A program made the translations under genes and the position numbers. A stretch of DNA of 64,000 bases. It comes from Loktanella sp. M215. Its GTDB lineage: Bacteria; Pseudomonadota; Alphaproteobacteria; Rhodobacterales; Rhodobacteraceae. Under the pieces are notes generated by a model. It was not told where the DNA came from. It did no database searches and was given only the letters and a program-made list of their open reading frames with translations. The stretch is from contig NZ_WMEA01000001.1 of NCBI RefSeq assembly GCF_021735925.1, forward strand, positions 1,704,001 to 1,768,000. The letters run 5' to 3'. Positions 47,393 through 58,284 of this stretch are shown here, in pieces (positions within the stretch are counted from its first letter, which is position 1; every line of letters begins with the position of its first letter).

Positions 47393-48685
47393 TCAGAGAT
47401 CCATCAACAGGCGGCGCGGATCCTCCAGCGCTTCCTTGACGCGCACGAGGAAGGTGACAGCACCTTTGCCGTCGACGATGCGGTGGTCGTAGGACAGGGC
47501 CAGATACATCATCGGACGGATGACGACCTGACCGTTGATCGCCATCGGACGGTCCTGGATCTTGTGCATGCCCAGGATGCCGGACTGCGGGGGGTTCAGG
47601 ATCGGCGAGGACATCAGCGAGCCGTAGACACCACCGTTCGAGATCGTGAAGGTGCCGCCCTGCATGTCGGCCATGCTCAGCTTGCCGTCGCGGGCCTTGG
47701 CGCCCATCTCTCCGATCGCCTTTTCGATGCCGGCAAAGGACATCTGATCGGCGTCCTTCAGCACGGGGACCACGAGGCCCGTCGGCGTGCCGGCGGCGAT
47801 GCCCATGTTGACGTAGTTCTTGTAGACCACGTCGGTGCCGTCGATTTCGGCGTTCACTTCCGGCACTTCGTGCAGGGCGTGGATGCAGGCCTTGGTAAAG
47901 AACGACATGAAGCCCAGTTTGACGCCGTGCTTCTTGAGGAACAGGTCCTTGTACTCGTCCCGCAAGGCCATGATCTCCGTCATGTCGACCTCGTTGTAGG
48001 TCGTCAGCATGGCTGCGGTGTTCTGGCTGTCTTTCAGGCGCTTGGCGATGGTCTGGCGCAGGCGGGTCATCTTGACGCGCTCTTCGCGGTCGGCCTGATC
48101 GGCGGCGGTCGCGGGGCGCGGCGCGGACTTGGGGGCCTCGGCGGGCTTGGGCTGCGACAGCGCCTTCAGCACGTCTTCCTTCATCACGCGGCCGTCCTTG
48201 CCGGTCGCTGTGACGGCGTCGCGGTCGATGCCCTTTTCAGCCATCATCTTGGTGGCAGAGGGGGCGTCTTCGGGATCGCGCGGCTTGGTTTCTTCCGGGC
48301 CGGCGTTCACGGTGTCGGTGCCGCCTGTGGCGGGGCTGCCTGCGCCCGCGGCTGTGGGCACGTCCTCGGCCTTGGCCGCCTGATCGGCGCTGGATTTTTC
48401 CGGTTTGGCGTCGGCCTTGGGCGCCTCTGCCTTGGCGCTGTCGGCCTCGCCTTCGCTGATCTGCGCCAGCAGGGCGTCCACGCCGACGGTATCGCCTTCG
48501 GCCGCGACGATTTCCGACAGGGTGCCGGCGACGGGCGAGGGGACTTCGACCGTTACCTTGTCGGTTTCCAGTTCGCACAGCATCTCGTCCACGGCGACGC
48601 TGTCGCCAGGCTTCTTGAACCATGTGGCGACAGTGGCCTCGGTGACGGATTCACCCAGAGTGGGGACGCGGACTTCGGTGCTCAT
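47393..48685 (-). CDS. sucB: Dihydrolipoyllysine succinyltransferase (E2 of 2-oxoglutarate dehydrogenase)
   Basis: 430 residues. A single lipoyl domain at about 1-78 with the lipoylated Lys43 in [10 protein letters not shown], an Ala/Pro/Glu-rich hinge, a peripheral-subunit-binding domain ([19 protein letters not shown]), a second hinge, then the catalytic core ending with the active-site [14 protein letters not shown]. It transfers the succinyl group to CoA. The ATG overlaps the sucA stop codon (ATGA), tying E1 and E2 translation. Confidence 0.96.
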   Translation of the reverse strand: MSTEVRVPTLGESVTEATVATWFKKPGDSVAVDEMLCELETDKVTVEVPSPVAGTLSEIVAAEGDTVGVDALLAQISEGEADSAKAEAPKADAKPEKSSADQAAKAEDVPTAAGAGSPATGGTDTVNAGPEETKPRDPEDAPSATKMMAEKGIDRDAVTATGKDGRVMKEDVLKALSQPKPAEAPKSAPRPATAADQADREERVKMTRLRQTIAKRLKDSQNTAAMLTTYNEVDMTEIMALRDEYKDLFLKKHGVKLGFMSFFTKACIHALHEVPEVNAEIDGTDVVYKNYVNMGIAAGTPTGLVVPVLKDADQMSFAGIEKAIGEMGAKARDGKLSMADMQGGTFTISNGGVYGSLMSSPILNPPQSGILGMHKIQDRPMAINGQVVIRPMMYLALSYDHRIVDGKGAVTFLVRVKEALEDPRRLLMDL

Positions 48686-51642
48686 TGGTCTTTTCCTTCG
48701 ATGTTCAGGGCCTCGGCCACCAAGGCGGCCTGCTGGGCTTTGTGCTGGCTGGCCAAGCCTGTCGCGGGCGACGCGGCACCCGCGCGACCGGCGTAGATGG
48801 GCCGTGTGTGTTTCGCCTTGATCCGGGTCAGGCACCATTCAAGGTTCGGTTCCATGAAGGTCCACGCCCCCTGGTTCTTGGGCTCTTCCTGGCACCAGAC
48901 CATTTCGGCGTTCGTGAAGCGTTGCAGCTCGTTCACCGCCGACTGGGCCGGGAAGGGATAGAACTGCTCGAACCGCAGGATGTAGGTGTCGGTGATGCCG
49001 CGCGCGTCGCGTTCTTCCAGCAGGTCGTAGTAGACCTTGCCGGAACACATGACCACGCGCTTGATCTTGTCATCGGCAACCAGCTGCGTGTCCGAATGAC
49101 CCTTTTCCGCATCGTCCCAAAGGACGCGGTGGAACGACGATCCGGTCGTGAAATCGGCGGTATCCGACACGGCCATCTTGTGGCGCAGCAGCGACTTCGG
49201 CGTCATCAAGATCAGCGGCTTGCGATAGCTGCGGTGCAGCTGGCGACGCAGGATGTGGAAGTAGTTCGCAGGCGTCGTGCAGTTGGCGACGATCCAGTTG
49301 TCGTTGCCGCACATCGTCAGGAACCGTTCCAGACGGGCGCTGGAGTGTTCCGGCCCCTGTCCTTCGTAGCCGTGCGGCAGCAGGCAGACGAGGCCCGACA
49401 TCCGCAACCACTTGGATTCGCCCGACGAAATGAACTGGTCGAACATGATCTGCGCACCGTTGGCAAAGTCGCCGAACTGCGCTTCCCACAGGGTCAGGGC
49501 GTTGGGCTCGGCCAGAGAGTAGCCATACTCGAACCCCAGCACCGCGTATTCAGACAGCATGGAGTCGATGACTTCGTACTGGGCCTGACCGTCGCGGATG
49601 TGGTTCAGCGGGAAGTAACGCTGTTCGTTGTTCTGGTCGATCAGCGCCGAATGGCGCTGGCTGAAGGTGCCGCGCGTGCTGTCCTGACCCGCCAGACGGA
49701 CCGGGTATCCTTCGAGCGCCAGCGAGCCAAACGCCAGCGCCTCTCCGGTCGCCCAGTCGAACCCGGTGCCGCTGTCGAACATCTGCTTTTTCGCTTCCAG
49801 CAGGCGGTCGATCGTCCGGTGGGTTGTGAAATGCTCTGGCGGGACGGTCAGCGCGTGGCCGATGTCGGCCATCGCCTCGGGGCTGATGGCCGTTTCGCCG
49901 CGCTGATAGTTGTCCTTGTCGCGGTCAAGGTGCGACCAGCGCCCGTCCAGCCAGTCGGCCTTGTTCGGCTTGTAGGTCTTGCCGGCCTCGAACTCCTCGT
50001 TCAGCTTGGACTGGAACGCGGCCTTCATATCCTCGATCTCGCCCTCGGGGATCAGGCCGTCCTTGACCAGACGGTCCGTGTAAAGCGTCAGCGTCGTCTT
50101 CTGCTTCTTGATCTTGGTGTACATGACCGGGTTGGTGAACATCGGCTCGTCACCTTCGTTGTGACCGAAGCGGCGATAGCAGATGATGTCCAGCACCACG
50201 TCCTTGTGGAACTTCTGGCGGAACTCGGTCGCCACACGGGCGGCGTGGACCACGGCCTCGGGGTCGTCGCCGTTGACGTGAAAGATCGGCGCCTCGACCA
50301 TCAGGGCGATGTCGGTAGGGTAGGGCGAAGAGCGCGAGAAGTGCGGCGCCGTCGTGAAACCGATCTGGTTGTTCACGACGATATGCATGGTCCCGCCGGT
50401 GCGGTGGCCGCGGATGCCCGACAGCTGGAACCCTTCGGCCACGACGCCTTGCCCCGCAAAGGCCGCGTCGCCGTGCAGCAGGATCGCCATGACCTTCGTG
50501 CGGTCCTTGTCGTGCTTCTGGTCCTGCTTGGCGCGGACCTTGCCCAGCACGACGGGGTTCACCGCTTCGAGGTGAGAGGGGTTCGCCGTCAGCGACAGGT
50601 GGACGGTGTTACCGTCGAAATCCCGGTCAGAGGACGCGCCGAGGTGATATTTCACGTCACCCGAGCCTTCGACGTCCTCTGGCTTGAAGCTGCCGCCCTG
50701 AAATTCGTTGAAGATCGCGCGGTAGGGTTTCTGCATGACGTTCGCCAGCACCGACAGACGGCCCCGGTGCGGCATGCCGATGACGATCTCTTCCATGCCC
50801 AGCTGCCCGCCGCGCTTGATCACCTGTTCCATCGCGGGAATCAGCGACTCACCGCCGTCGAGGCCGAACCGCTTGGTCCCCATGTATTTCACATGCAGGA
50901 ACTTCTCGAAGCCTTCGGCCTCGACCAGCTTGTTCAGGATCGCTTTGCGGCCATTCTGGGTAAAGGTGATTTCCTTCCCGTAACCCTCGATCCGCTCTTT
51001 CAGCCAGGCGGCTTCGTCGGGGTTCGAGATATGCATGTACTGCAGCGCGAAAGTGCCGCAATAGGTGCGCTTCACGATGGCCATGATCTCGGACATCGTC
51101 GCGATTTCCAAGCCAAGCACGTTATCGATGAAGATCGGGCGATCCATGTCCGCCTTGGAGAATCCGTAGTTGGCCGGGTCCAGCTCTGGATGGCTGTTGA
51201 CCTCGCGCATGCCCAGCGGGTCCAGATCGGCGATCAGGTGGCCCCGGATGCGGTAGGCGCGGATGATCATCAGCGCGCGGATGCTGTCCAGCACGGCGGC
51301 ACGGACCTGCGCCTCGGACAGGCTGGCACCCTTTTCCTCGGCCTTGGCGGCGATCTTCTTCGCCGCTGCCGCCGGTTCCTGCGCCCACTGGCCGTCCAGC
51401 GCCTGCGTCAGGTCATCGTTCGGCACCGGCGGCCAGTCCATGCGCGACCACGACGGGCCCGCCGCCTCTGCCCGCGCATCGGCGGGCGAATCGCCCAGTG
51501 ATTTGAAGAAGTCCCGCCAGCTTTCATCCACGGCCTGCGGATTGTCCGCGTAGCGCGCATAAAGCTGTTCGACGTAATCGGCGTTATGCCCCTGCAGAAA
51601 GCTGGAGGCGTGAAACACGTCGTTGGAGGGTTGGTCAGTCAT
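48682..51642 (-). CDS. sucA: 2-oxoglutarate dehydrogenase E1 component
   Basis: 986 residues, close to the usual length. Thiamine-diphosphate enzyme that decarboxylates 2-oxoglutarate. Diagnostic segments include the N-terminal E2-binding helix region ([19 protein letters not shown]), [45 protein letters not shown] and [12 protein letters not shown]. Organised with sucB in the sucCD-x-sucAB order. 27 bases separate it from the upstream unknown gene. Confidence 0.97.
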   Translation of the reverse strand: MTDQPSNDVFHASSFLQGHNADYVEQLYARYADNPQAVDESWRDFFKSLGDSPADARAEAAGPSWSRMDWPPVPNDDLTQALDGQWAQEPAAAAKKIAAKAEEKGASLSEAQVRAAVLDSIRALMIIRAYRIRGHLIADLDPLGMREVNSHPELDPANYGFSKADMDRPIFIDNVLGLEIATMSEIMAIVKRTYCGTFALQYMHISNPDEAAWLKERIEGYGKEITFTQNGRKAILNKLVEAEGFEKFLHVKYMGTKRFGLDGGESLIPAMEQVIKRGGQLGMEEIVIGMPHRGRLSVLANVMQKPYRAIFNEFQGGSFKPEDVEGSGDVKYHLGASSDRDFDGNTVHLSLTANPSHLEAVNPVVLGKVRAKQDQKHDKDRTKVMAILLHGDAAFAGQGVVAEGFQLSGIRGHRTGGTMHIVVNNQIGFTTAPHFSRSSPYPTDIALMVEAPIFHVNGDDPEAVVHAARVATEFRQKFHKDVVLDIICYRRFGHNEGDEPMFTNPVMYTKIKKQKTTLTLYTDRLVKDGLIPEGEIEDMKAAFQSKLNEEFEAGKTYKPNKADWLDGRWSHLDRDKDNYQRGETAISPEAMADIGHALTVPPEHFTTHRTIDRLLEAKKQMFDSGTGFDWATGEALAFGSLALEGYPVRLAGQDSTRGTFSQRHSALIDQNNEQRYFPLNHIRDGQAQYEVIDSMLSEYAVLGFEYGYSLAEPNALTLWEAQFGDFANGAQIMFDQFISSGESKWLRMSGLVCLLPHGYEGQGPEHSSARLERFLTMCGNDNWIVANCTTPANYFHILRRQLHRSYRKPLILMTPKSLLRHKMAVSDTADFTTGSSFHRVLWDDAEKGHSDTQLVADDKIKRVVMCSGKVYYDLLEERDARGITDTYILRFEQFYPFPAQSAVNELQRFTNAEMVWCQEEPKNQGAWTFMEPNLEWCLTRIKAKHTRPIYAGRAGAASPATGLASQHKAQQAALVAEALNIEGKDQ

Positions 51643-51669
51643 GAAAGGACCTCTCGGGGGAATGGCCGG

Positions 51670-52332
51670 TCAGGGAAGAAGGATGCTTTGGCTGGTATAG
51701 GTCACGGGAAACCGGACGGGCAGTTGCCGCTGTGCCGCATCGCTGCGTGCGCTGTCGTCGATCAACATGATCGCCATGTCGGTCCATCCGGTCTTGGGTT
51801 GTGCCGCCTGCAGGGCCGCAGGGTCGGCGGTGTAGACGGCAGGCGTCACGGCTTCGTTGTGCATGATGTCCGCGTAGCGTGACGTTGCCATCATGTCCGA
51901 ACGGCTGCCGGCGGCCGTCGTTCCCACATATTTGCACGTCAGGCGAAGGGCCGCCGTCGTCGGCGACCGTTCCAGCAGGGTATAAAGGATCGCGCTGTCG
52001 TCCGGCAGGCGCCAGACCGACACGTCCGGGTTCGCCTTCAGGCTGGCGACCGCGCCGCCCGCCTGCGCGATCATCGCGTCCAGTTCCGGCCCGGGCTGCA
52101 TCATGCCGATCAGCGATCCCAGCAGCGTGGCGTCCGACGTCAGGGCGTCCGTCAGCAGCGCGTCGGACACCGGCTGGACGAAACCTGCGTCCGCCAGTGC
52201 CGCCGTGCGCTGGTCATAGCTGGCTACGGGATCCGTGCAGATCCCGTCCACAGCCGAGAGCGTTGTCCCGGCTGCGGCCATCGACCCAGCGACACAGGCC
52301 GCCGTCGCCATGATGAAGGACATCAGGCGCAT
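51670..52332 (-). CDS. Secreted protein of unknown function inside the suc operon
   Basis: 220 residues with a signal peptide (FIMATAACVAGSMAAAG). The mature protein is neutral, with Cys32 and Cys130 that could form a disulfide (positions approximate). No known motif is recognised. It lies between sucD (5 bases away) and sucA (27 bases away) and is on the same strand, so it is part of the operon by position. Why a periplasmic protein is co-transcribed with cytosolic TCA enzymes is not clear. Confidence 0.7.
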   Translation of the reverse strand: MRLMSFIMATAACVAGSMAAAGTTLSAVDGICTDPVASYDQRTAALADAGFVQPVSDALLTDALTSDATLLGSLIGMMQPGPELDAMIAQAGGAVASLKANPDVSVWRLPDDSAILYTLLERSPTTAALRLTCKYVGTTAAGSRSDMMATSRYADIMHNEAVTPAVYTADPAALQAAQPKTGWTDMAIMLIDDSARSDAAQRQLPVRFPVTYTSQSILLP

Positions 52333-52337
52333 GGCGT

Positions 52338-53219
52338 TCAGCCGATCGCCTTCAGAACGGCCTCGCCCAGCGTGGCGGGGCTGTCGGCGACGATGATGCC
52401 TGCGGCCTTCATCGCCTCGATCTTGCTTTCCGCATCGCCCTTGCCGCCGGCGACGATGGCACCCGCATGGCCCATGCGACGTCCCGGAGGCGCGGTGCGG
52501 CCCGCGATGAAGCCTGCGGTCGGCTTCCAGCGACCGGCCTTGCGTTCGTCGGCCAGAAACTGCGCGGCCTCTTCCTCGGCGGAGCCGCCGATTTCACCGA
52601 TCATGATGATCGAATGGGTCTCGGGGTCGGCGAGGAACATTTCCAGGATGTCGATATGTTCGCTGCCCTTGATCGGGTCGCCGCCGATGCCGACAGCGGT
52701 GGACTGGCCCAGTCCGGAATCGGTCGTCTGCTTGACGGCCTCATAGGTCAGGGTGCCGGACCGCGACACGACACCGACCGATCCGCGCTTGTGGATATGG
52801 CCGGGCATGATGCCGATCTTGCAGGCGTCGGGTGTGATGACGCCGGGGCAGTTCGGCCCGATCAGGCGGGACTTCGATCCTTCCAGCGCGCGCTTGACCT
52901 TCATCATGTCCAGCACCGGGATGCCTTCGGTGATGCAGATGATCAGCTCCATCTCGGCGTCGATCGCCTCGAGGATCGAATCGGCGGCAAAGGGGGGCGG
53001 GACATAGATCACCGATGCATTCGCCTCGGTGCGGGCGCGCGCCTCGTGGACCGAATCGAAGACCGGCAGATCAAGGTGCGTTTGGCCGCCCTTGCCGGGG
53101 GTCACGCCGCCGACCATCTTGGTGCCGTAGGCGATCGCCTGTTCAGAGTGGAACGTGCCCTGAGAGCCGGTGAAGCCCTGACAGATGACACGTGTGTTTT
53201 CGTTGACGAGAATGGCCAT
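52338..53219 (-). CDS. sucD: Succinyl-CoA synthetase alpha subunit
   Basis: 293 residues. CoA-binding N-terminal Rossmann domain ([15 protein letters not shown]) and ligase domain with the phosphohistidine in [14 protein letters not shown]. Forms ADP/GDP-dependent succinyl-CoA synthetase with SucC, making ATP or GTP in the TCA cycle. A 97-base gap with two strong hairpins separates it from sucC. Confidence 0.97.
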   Translation of the reverse strand: MAILVNENTRVICQGFTGSQGTFHSEQAIAYGTKMVGGVTPGKGGQTHLDLPVFDSVHEARARTEANASVIYVPPPFAADSILEAIDAEMELIICITEGIPVLDMMKVKRALEGSKSRLIGPNCPGVITPDACKIGIMPGHIHKRGSVGVVSRSGTLTYEAVKQTTDSGLGQSTAVGIGGDPIKGSEHIDILEMFLADPETHSIIMIGEIGGSAEEEAAQFLADERKAGRWKPTAGFIAGRTAPPGRRMGHAGAIVAGGKGDAESKIEAMKAAGIIVADSPATLGEAVLKAIG

Positions 53220-53245
53220 GTGGGCCTCCGTATATTGAATGTCCT

Positions 53246-53314
53246 TGGTGGATCAGTCCACCACACGCCGGTCGGGACGGCAGCGCAGGGTCAGGCGACG
53301 CTGCGCTGCCGTCC
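53246..53314. other. Two stem-loops in the sucC-sucD gap
   Basis: TGGTGGA-tcag-TCCACCA at 53246-53263 has a 7-bp stem and 4-base loop. GGACGGCAGCGCAG (53275-53288) pairs perfectly with CTGCGCTGCCGTCC (53301-53314), a 14-bp stem with a 12-base loop. Lying in the middle of an operon, they may stabilise or process the mRNA, or attenuate sucD and downstream genes. Confidence 0.65.
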
Positions 53315-53316
53315 GG

Positions 53317-54510
53317 TCAGCCCTTCACCGCCTTCACGATCTTCTGCGCGCCGTCCTTCAGGTCGTCGGCGGCGATCACGTCGAGGCCGGAGTTGCGGAT
53401 GATGTCCTTGCCCTTCTCGACGTTGGTGCCTTCGAGGCGGACGACCAGCGGCACCTTCAGGCCGACTTCCTTCACCGCAGCAATCACGCCTTCGGCGATG
53501 ACGTCGCAGCGCATGATGCCGCCGAAGATGTTCACGAGGATGCCTTTGACGTTGGGGTCAGAGGTGATGATCTTGAACGCCTCGGTCACCTTCTCCTTGG
53601 TCGCGCCGCCGCCCACGTCGAGGAAGTTGGCGGGCTCTGCGCCGTAAAGCTTGATGATGTCCATCGTCGCCATGGCGAGGCCGGCACCGTTGACCATGCA
53701 GCCGATTTCGCCGTCCAGCGCGATGTAGTTCAGGTCGTACTTGGAGGCGGCGAGTTCCTTGCTGTCCTCTTCCGTCTCGTCACGGAGCGACGCGATGTCG
53801 GAATGGCGATACATGGCGTTGCCGTCGAAGGAAATCTTGGCGTCCAGCACCTTCAGGTCGCCCTTGTCGGTCACGATCAGCGGGTTGATCTCCAGCATCT
53901 CCATGTCCTTCTCGGTGAAGGCTTTGTAGAGCTGACCCATCAGCGTGACGCACTGCTTGACCTGACCACCGGTCAGACCCAGCGAAAAGGCGACGCGGCG
54001 GCCGTGGAAGGCCTGGTAGCCGGTGGCGGGATCGACGCTGAACGACAGGATCTTGTCGGGCGTGTTGGCCGCGACCTCTTCGATGTCCATGCCGCCCTCG
54101 GTCGAGCAGACGAAGCTGATCCGGCTGGTCTGGCGATCGACCAGCAGGGCCAGATACATCTCGGTCTCGATCCCCGATCCGTCCTCGATGTAGATGCGGT
54201 TGACGACCTTCCCCGCGGGACCGGTCTGGTGCGTGACCAGCGTGCGGCCCAGCATCTTCTTGGCTTCCTGCGCGGCTTCCTCGACCGATTTGGTCAGGCG
54301 CACACCGCCCTTTTCACCGGCATCGGCTTCCTTGAAGTGGCCCTTGCCGCGGCCGCCGGCGTGGATCTGCGCCTTGACCACCCACAGCGGGCCATCCATC
54401 TCTCCCGCGGCGGTCTTGGCGTCCTCGGCCTTCAGGACGGCACGGCCGTCGCTGACGGGGGCGCCGTAGGTCCGCAAAAGCGCCTTGGCCTGGTATTCGT
54501 GAATGTTCAT
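53317..54510 (-). CDS. sucC: Succinyl-CoA synthetase beta subunit
   Basis: 397 residues. ATP-grasp fold: [35 protein letters not shown] (nucleotide-binding) and [16 protein letters not shown] near the C-terminal domain. First gene of the suc operon, about 100 bases downstream of the paired TGTGATCACA palindromes. Confidence 0.97.
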   Translation of the reverse strand: MNIHEYQAKALLRTYGAPVSDGRAVLKAEDAKTAAGEMDGPLWVVKAQIHAGGRGKGHFKEADAGEKGGVRLTKSVEEAAQEAKKMLGRTLVTHQTGPAGKVVNRIYIEDGSGIETEMYLALLVDRQTSRISFVCSTEGGMDIEEVAANTPDKILSFSVDPATGYQAFHGRRVAFSLGLTGGQVKQCVTLMGQLYKAFTEKDMEMLEINPLIVTDKGDLKVLDAKISFDGNAMYRHSDIASLRDETEEDSKELAASKYDLNYIALDGEIGCMVNGAGLAMATMDIIKLYGAEPANFLDVGGGATKEKVTEAFKIITSDPNVKGILVNIFGGIMRCDVIAEGVIAAVKEVGLKVPLVVRLEGTNVEKGKDIIRNSGLDVIAADDLKDGAQKIVKAVKG

Positions 54511-54606
54511 GTCTGGTCCCTTGTCTGACTGGGTTTGACCCTATCAATCATATCGGCATTTAACAAAAAACTGCTTGCGACTGTTCCAACGGATAAATCC
54601 GACATT

Positions 54607-54637
54607 TGTGATCACAGGCCTGAAACGTGTGATCACA
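54607..54637. promoter_or_regulatory. Double palindrome TGTGATCACA upstream of sucC
   Basis: Two perfect TGTGATCACA palindromes at 54607-54616 and 54628-54637 are centred 21 bp apart, flanked outward by TTT and AAA, so the whole unit is also a near dyad. They lie 97-127 bases before the sucC start. An almost identical pair with the same spacing precedes sdhC. On the minus strand TTGGAA at about 54585-54590 may be the -35 box. Confidence 0.75.
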
Positions 54638-54640
54638 AAT

Positions 54641-55023
54641 AAAAGCAGGTCCACGCCCCTTTGCGTTTTGTTAGGCATTTGCGGCCAGAGAGGCTGCCCA
54701 AATGACAGTCTGCACTGTTCAGGAGTCGTGCAACCGCCGATCATGGATACCGTGACAACCCTGCGTGAGCCGCTGCCGCGACGCGTGCCTCTGTTGCGCA
54801 GCATCTGGCGCGGGAAGCTGTACCTGTCCTTCGACGATTCCCGCGACCCTGCTATCGCCCTGCTGACGGCGAAGCGTCAGGTGCGAATCACGGTCTGCGA
54901 CAAGCGTTACTGCGCCACAAACGGCGGACGGGTGCCGTCCGTCGCAACCGCTGATCGCGCCGGATTCATGCGACCGATTGCTGGTTGCATCATCCGCGGC
55001 GCCCACCCGACGGTCCGCATGAA
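54641..55023. other. Gene-free stretch between the suc promoter region and mdh
   Basis: About 380 bases. A plus-strand frame is open through most of it (54575-55057) but it runs into the mdh terminator hairpin, has no ribosome-binding site and shows no recognisable family. Nothing else stands out. Confidence 0.4.
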
Positions 55024-55025
55024 AA

Positions 55026-55055
55026 AGGCACGCTGCGGTGTCCCGCAGCGTGCCT
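55026..55055 (-). terminator. Intrinsic terminator of mdh
   Basis: AGGCACGCTGCGG / CCGCAGCGTGCCT, a perfect 13-bp stem with a 4-base loop, followed on the minus strand by TTTTT. It lies 22 bases past the mdh stop codon, so mdh is transcribed apart from sucC. Confidence 0.95.
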
Positions 55056-55076
55056 GAAAACTGCCTGTCGCAAGCG

Positions 55077-56096
<1,020 letters not shown>

Positions 56097-56193
56097 CTAG
56101 GGGCGCAAGTGTGCAGCCAAGCGACCGCAGGCGTGGTGTTTCCGACGCCATGGATTTACGCAGTGTGAACACGCGCAAGGAGTGCCATCCGCC

Positions 56194-56949
56194 ATGATCG
56201 ACTTCGACTGGACATTCTTCGCCCTCGCCATCCCGGCGGTCATGTTTGCGGGGATTTCAAAGGCGGGGTTCGGATCCGGCGCCGCCTTTGCCGCCTCGGC
56301 GATTCTGGCGCTGGTCGTGCCGCCGGGTGCTGCACTGGGCATCATGCTGCCGCTTCTGATGGTGATCGACGCCGTGTCGCTGCGGCCCTACTGGCGCAAG
56401 TGGGACGTGCCCTCGGCTCGCGGCATCATCATCGGCGCCGTCCCGGGGACCGCACTGGGCGCGCTGGTCTATGCGCTGGTGGATGCCGATGTGGTCCGCA
56501 TCCTGATCGGTCTGATCTGCATCGCCTTCGTCGGCTGGCAATGGGGCCGCGCCCGCGGGCTGATCCGGGTCGGCAGCTTTGCGTTCTCGCGCGGCTGGGC
56601 CTGGATCACGGGGACAGTCGCGGGGTTCACCAGCTTTGTCAGTCATGCGGGCGGCCCGCCGGTCGCCGTGTTCCTGCTGGGGCAGGGGATCGCCAAGACG
56701 ACCTATCAGGCCACCACGGTCGTGTCGTTCTGGGCGATCAACTGGATGAAGTTTCTGCCCTATCTCTTTCTGGGGATATTTTCGGCGCAGACGGCGCTGG
56801 CCGATCTGATGCTGGCACCCTTTGCCGTTCTGGGCGCCTGGCTTGGTGTGCGGGCGCATCATCTGGTGTCCGACCGTGTTTTCTTCGGTCTGACCTATGT
56901 GTTGTTGCTGGCCACCGGTGGGCGGCTGCTCTGGCAGGCGCTTTCATGA
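56194..56949 (+). CDS. TSUP/TauE-SafE family membrane transporter
   Basis: 251 residues with seven to eight membrane helices and the family's duplicated pattern; ISKAGFGSGAAFAASAIL in the first half and FVSHAGGPPVAVFLLGQ in the second. Such proteins export sulfite, sulfoacetate or other organic anions; the substrate is not told by the sequence. Start at 56194: AAGGAG lies 11 bases upstream, and a GTG four codons earlier overlaps that site. Its end runs into the terminator of the convergent PRC gene. Confidence 0.85.
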   Translation: MIDFDWTFFALAIPAVMFAGISKAGFGSGAAFAASAILALVVPPGAALGIMLPLLMVIDAVSLRPYWRKWDVPSARGIIIGAVPGTALGALVYALVDADVVRILIGLICIAFVGWQWGRARGLIRVGSFAFSRGWAWITGTVAGFTSFVSHAGGPPVAVFLLGQGIAKTTYQATTVVSFWAINWMKFLPYLFLGIFSAQTALADLMLAPFAVLGAWLGVRAHHLVSDRVFFGLTYVLLLATGGRLLWQALS

Positions 56950-56953
56950 AAAA

Positions 56954-56975
56954 GGCCGCTCCCGAAGGAGCGGCC
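56954..56975 (-). terminator. Intrinsic terminator of the PRC-barrel gene
   Basis: On the minus strand GGCCGCTCC-ttcg-GGAGCGGCC forms a 9-bp stem capped by a stable UUCG loop, followed by TTTTT. It lies 22 bases past the stop of the PRC-barrel gene. Confidence 0.92.
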
Positions 56976-56997
56976 CGACTTTCACGACAGAAGCCGA

Positions 56998-57672
56998 TCA
57001 GTTGTTGGCAGCGGGTGCTGTGCCATCAGCGGCGGGTGCTGTGCCATCAGCAGCGGGTGCTGTGCCGTCCGTCGCAGCGGGCATCGTATCCGTTGCTGCT
57101 GCATCGGCCGGTGCCTCATACTTCGGCAGCTCTTTCAGCTGATCTTCGGTCATCGAGACATAGGCGCGCATGTCGTCGCCATCCGTCTGCTTCATGATCT
57201 GGACGCTGTCGAAAGCGATCGAGACGGGCTTTTCGCCCAGACCCAGAAAGCCGCCTACGTCGACGATCACGTCGGTCACGGTCCCGTCGGCGCCCATCAC
57301 GAGGTCACCGATCTCGCCGACTTCCTTGTCGTCCGGACCGTAGACTTCGGTGCCGGTCAGCGCGTCGGTCGTCACGTCGGCGTTCATCACCGTGTCATAG
57401 CCGTCCATGGTCATGGTCGGCGCGGTGGCGGTGCTGTCCATTGCCATACCGGTGGACGTATCGGCCGGTGCGGTGGTCGTGTCGGTGGTCATGGTGCTGT
57501 CGGCAGCCGGTGCCATCGTGTCGGTCGATGTTGTGCTGTCAGCGGCGGGCGCCATCGTGTCGGTCGACGTTGCGGCGTCCTTCGGCGTACCGTCGGCATT
57601 CATATGGCTTTCGGCGAAGGCGCCGTTGGCCATGACGAGGGCGATTGCGGTCGTTGCAAGAATCTTTTTCAT
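56998..57672 (-). CDS. Exported PRC-barrel protein with Ala/Thr/Asp-rich repeats
   Basis: 224 residues. Signal peptide KKILATTAIALVMANGAFA. Residues about 25-85 are low-complexity repeats based on STDTMAPAADS. A PRC-barrel follows (GTEVYGPDDKEVGEIGDLVM then VIVDVGGFLGLGEKPV). The C-terminus has three copies of DGTAPAA encoded by a 21-bp tandem repeat. PRC-barrel proteins of this type are periplasmic and of unknown function. Start at 57672 has GAGGA upstream. Confidence 0.85.
   Translation of the reverse strand: MKKILATTAIALVMANGAFAESHMNADGTPKDAATSTDTMAPAADSTTSTDTMAPAADSTMTTDTTTAPADTSTGMAMDSTATAPTMTMDGYDTVMNADVTTDALTGTEVYGPDDKEVGEIGDLVMGADGTVTDVIVDVGGFLGLGEKPVSIAFDSVQIMKQTDGDDMRAYVSMTEDQLKELPKYEAPADAAATDTMPAATDGTAPAADGTAPAADGTAPAANN
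57008..57070. repeat. Three tandem 21-bp repeats in the PRC-barrel gene
   Basis: GCAGCGGGTGCTGTGCCATC-type units occur head to tail at 57008-57028, 57029-57049 and 57050-57070 with one to three mismatches. They encode DGTAPAA repeats in frame, so copy number could change without breaking the gene. Confidence 0.85.
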
Positions 57673-57806
57673 TGTCTTCATCCTCATTCGGATATTGGGT
57701 CCGGTAGTCCAGGCCCTTCCATGTGAAGACAACAGCGTGCAGACCGAATGGTTTCCTTTCCAAACCGCTATATATTTACGCGATCGGCGGGAACCTGCAC
57801 GCGGCC

Positions 57807-58117
57807 TCAGGTCGCGCGGTCCGGGATCAACCCGCTGCGGTGCAGCAAGTTGAAGTCCTGTCCCGCGGCAACGATGCAGGCATTTTGACCTGCGGCCTGC
57901 AGGGTCATCGTCCAGGTCCCACGCTGCGATGTATAAAGTGTCATCAGCGACCCATCGGGCATCAGAGCGGTGGCGAGGGGGCTTCGCTGTAGCTGCGTTC
58001 CAGCGCTGTGGACAGGTCCTGCGCCGGCAGGCATGTGCGCCCCTCGGCCTGACCACGGTTCGCGATCAACAGGCACAGACTCCACAGGATCAGATAGGTC
58101 GTGATGGTGCGGCGCAT
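57807..58117 (-). pseudogene. Small secreted protein gene with a 1-base frameshift
   Basis: An ATG at 58117 opens a signal peptide (TTYLILWSLCLLIA) and a Cys-containing mature start (GRTCLPAQDL) up to ERSYSEAP, then the frame closes at a TGA at 57962-57964. In the next frame the expected continuation of this small Rhodobacterales protein type appears without break: ATALMPDGSLMTLYTS, GTWTMTLQAAGQNACIVAAG, ending at 57807. The two halves meet at a run of five C (plus strand GGGGG at 57977-57981). One added base would restore 103 codons. It may be a real mutation, phase variation, or a sequencing error. Confidence 0.6.
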
Positions 58118-58259
58118 GGCGGAACTCCCTTTGATGATGATCCACCCAGCCTGCGGTCTTGTGGTAAGCGGGATCTGACCGCAGCGCGCGCTGCGCTGCG
58201 TCATTCCGCAACGCAGCATTTTCGGGGTTGAAGAATCTGACCGTTCAGGGCCAAGTCCG

Positions 58260-58274
58260 CGCAACTTTGTTGCG
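58260..58274 (+). promoter_or_regulatory. Leader hairpin before the malyl-CoA thioesterase-like gene
   Basis: CGCAAC-ttt-GTTGCG sits directly before the AGGATA ribosome-binding site of the gene at 58285. A second 7-bp stem GCTGCGT (58195-58201) / ACGCAGC (58211-58217), followed by ATTTT, lies 43 bases upstream. They could modulate initiation or early termination. Confidence 0.4.
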
Positions 58275-58284
58275 AGGATAAGCC

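Noticed and set aside
48685..51501. 938-codon open frame on the plus strand
   Set aside because: It is antisense to sucA, whose product is unmistakable; the long frame results from high GC3 on the other strand.
54607..54637. CRP/FNR sites
   Set aside because: CRP-type sites need TGTGA-N6-TCACA; here the half-sites abut with no spacer, so this is a different operator.
54575..55057. 160-codon plus-strand frame in the sucC-mdh gap
   Set aside because: It crosses the double palindrome and the mdh terminator, lacks a ribosome-binding site and shows no family features.
57008..57070. CRISPR-like repeat
   Set aside because: Head-to-tail repeats without spacers, in frame within a protein gene.
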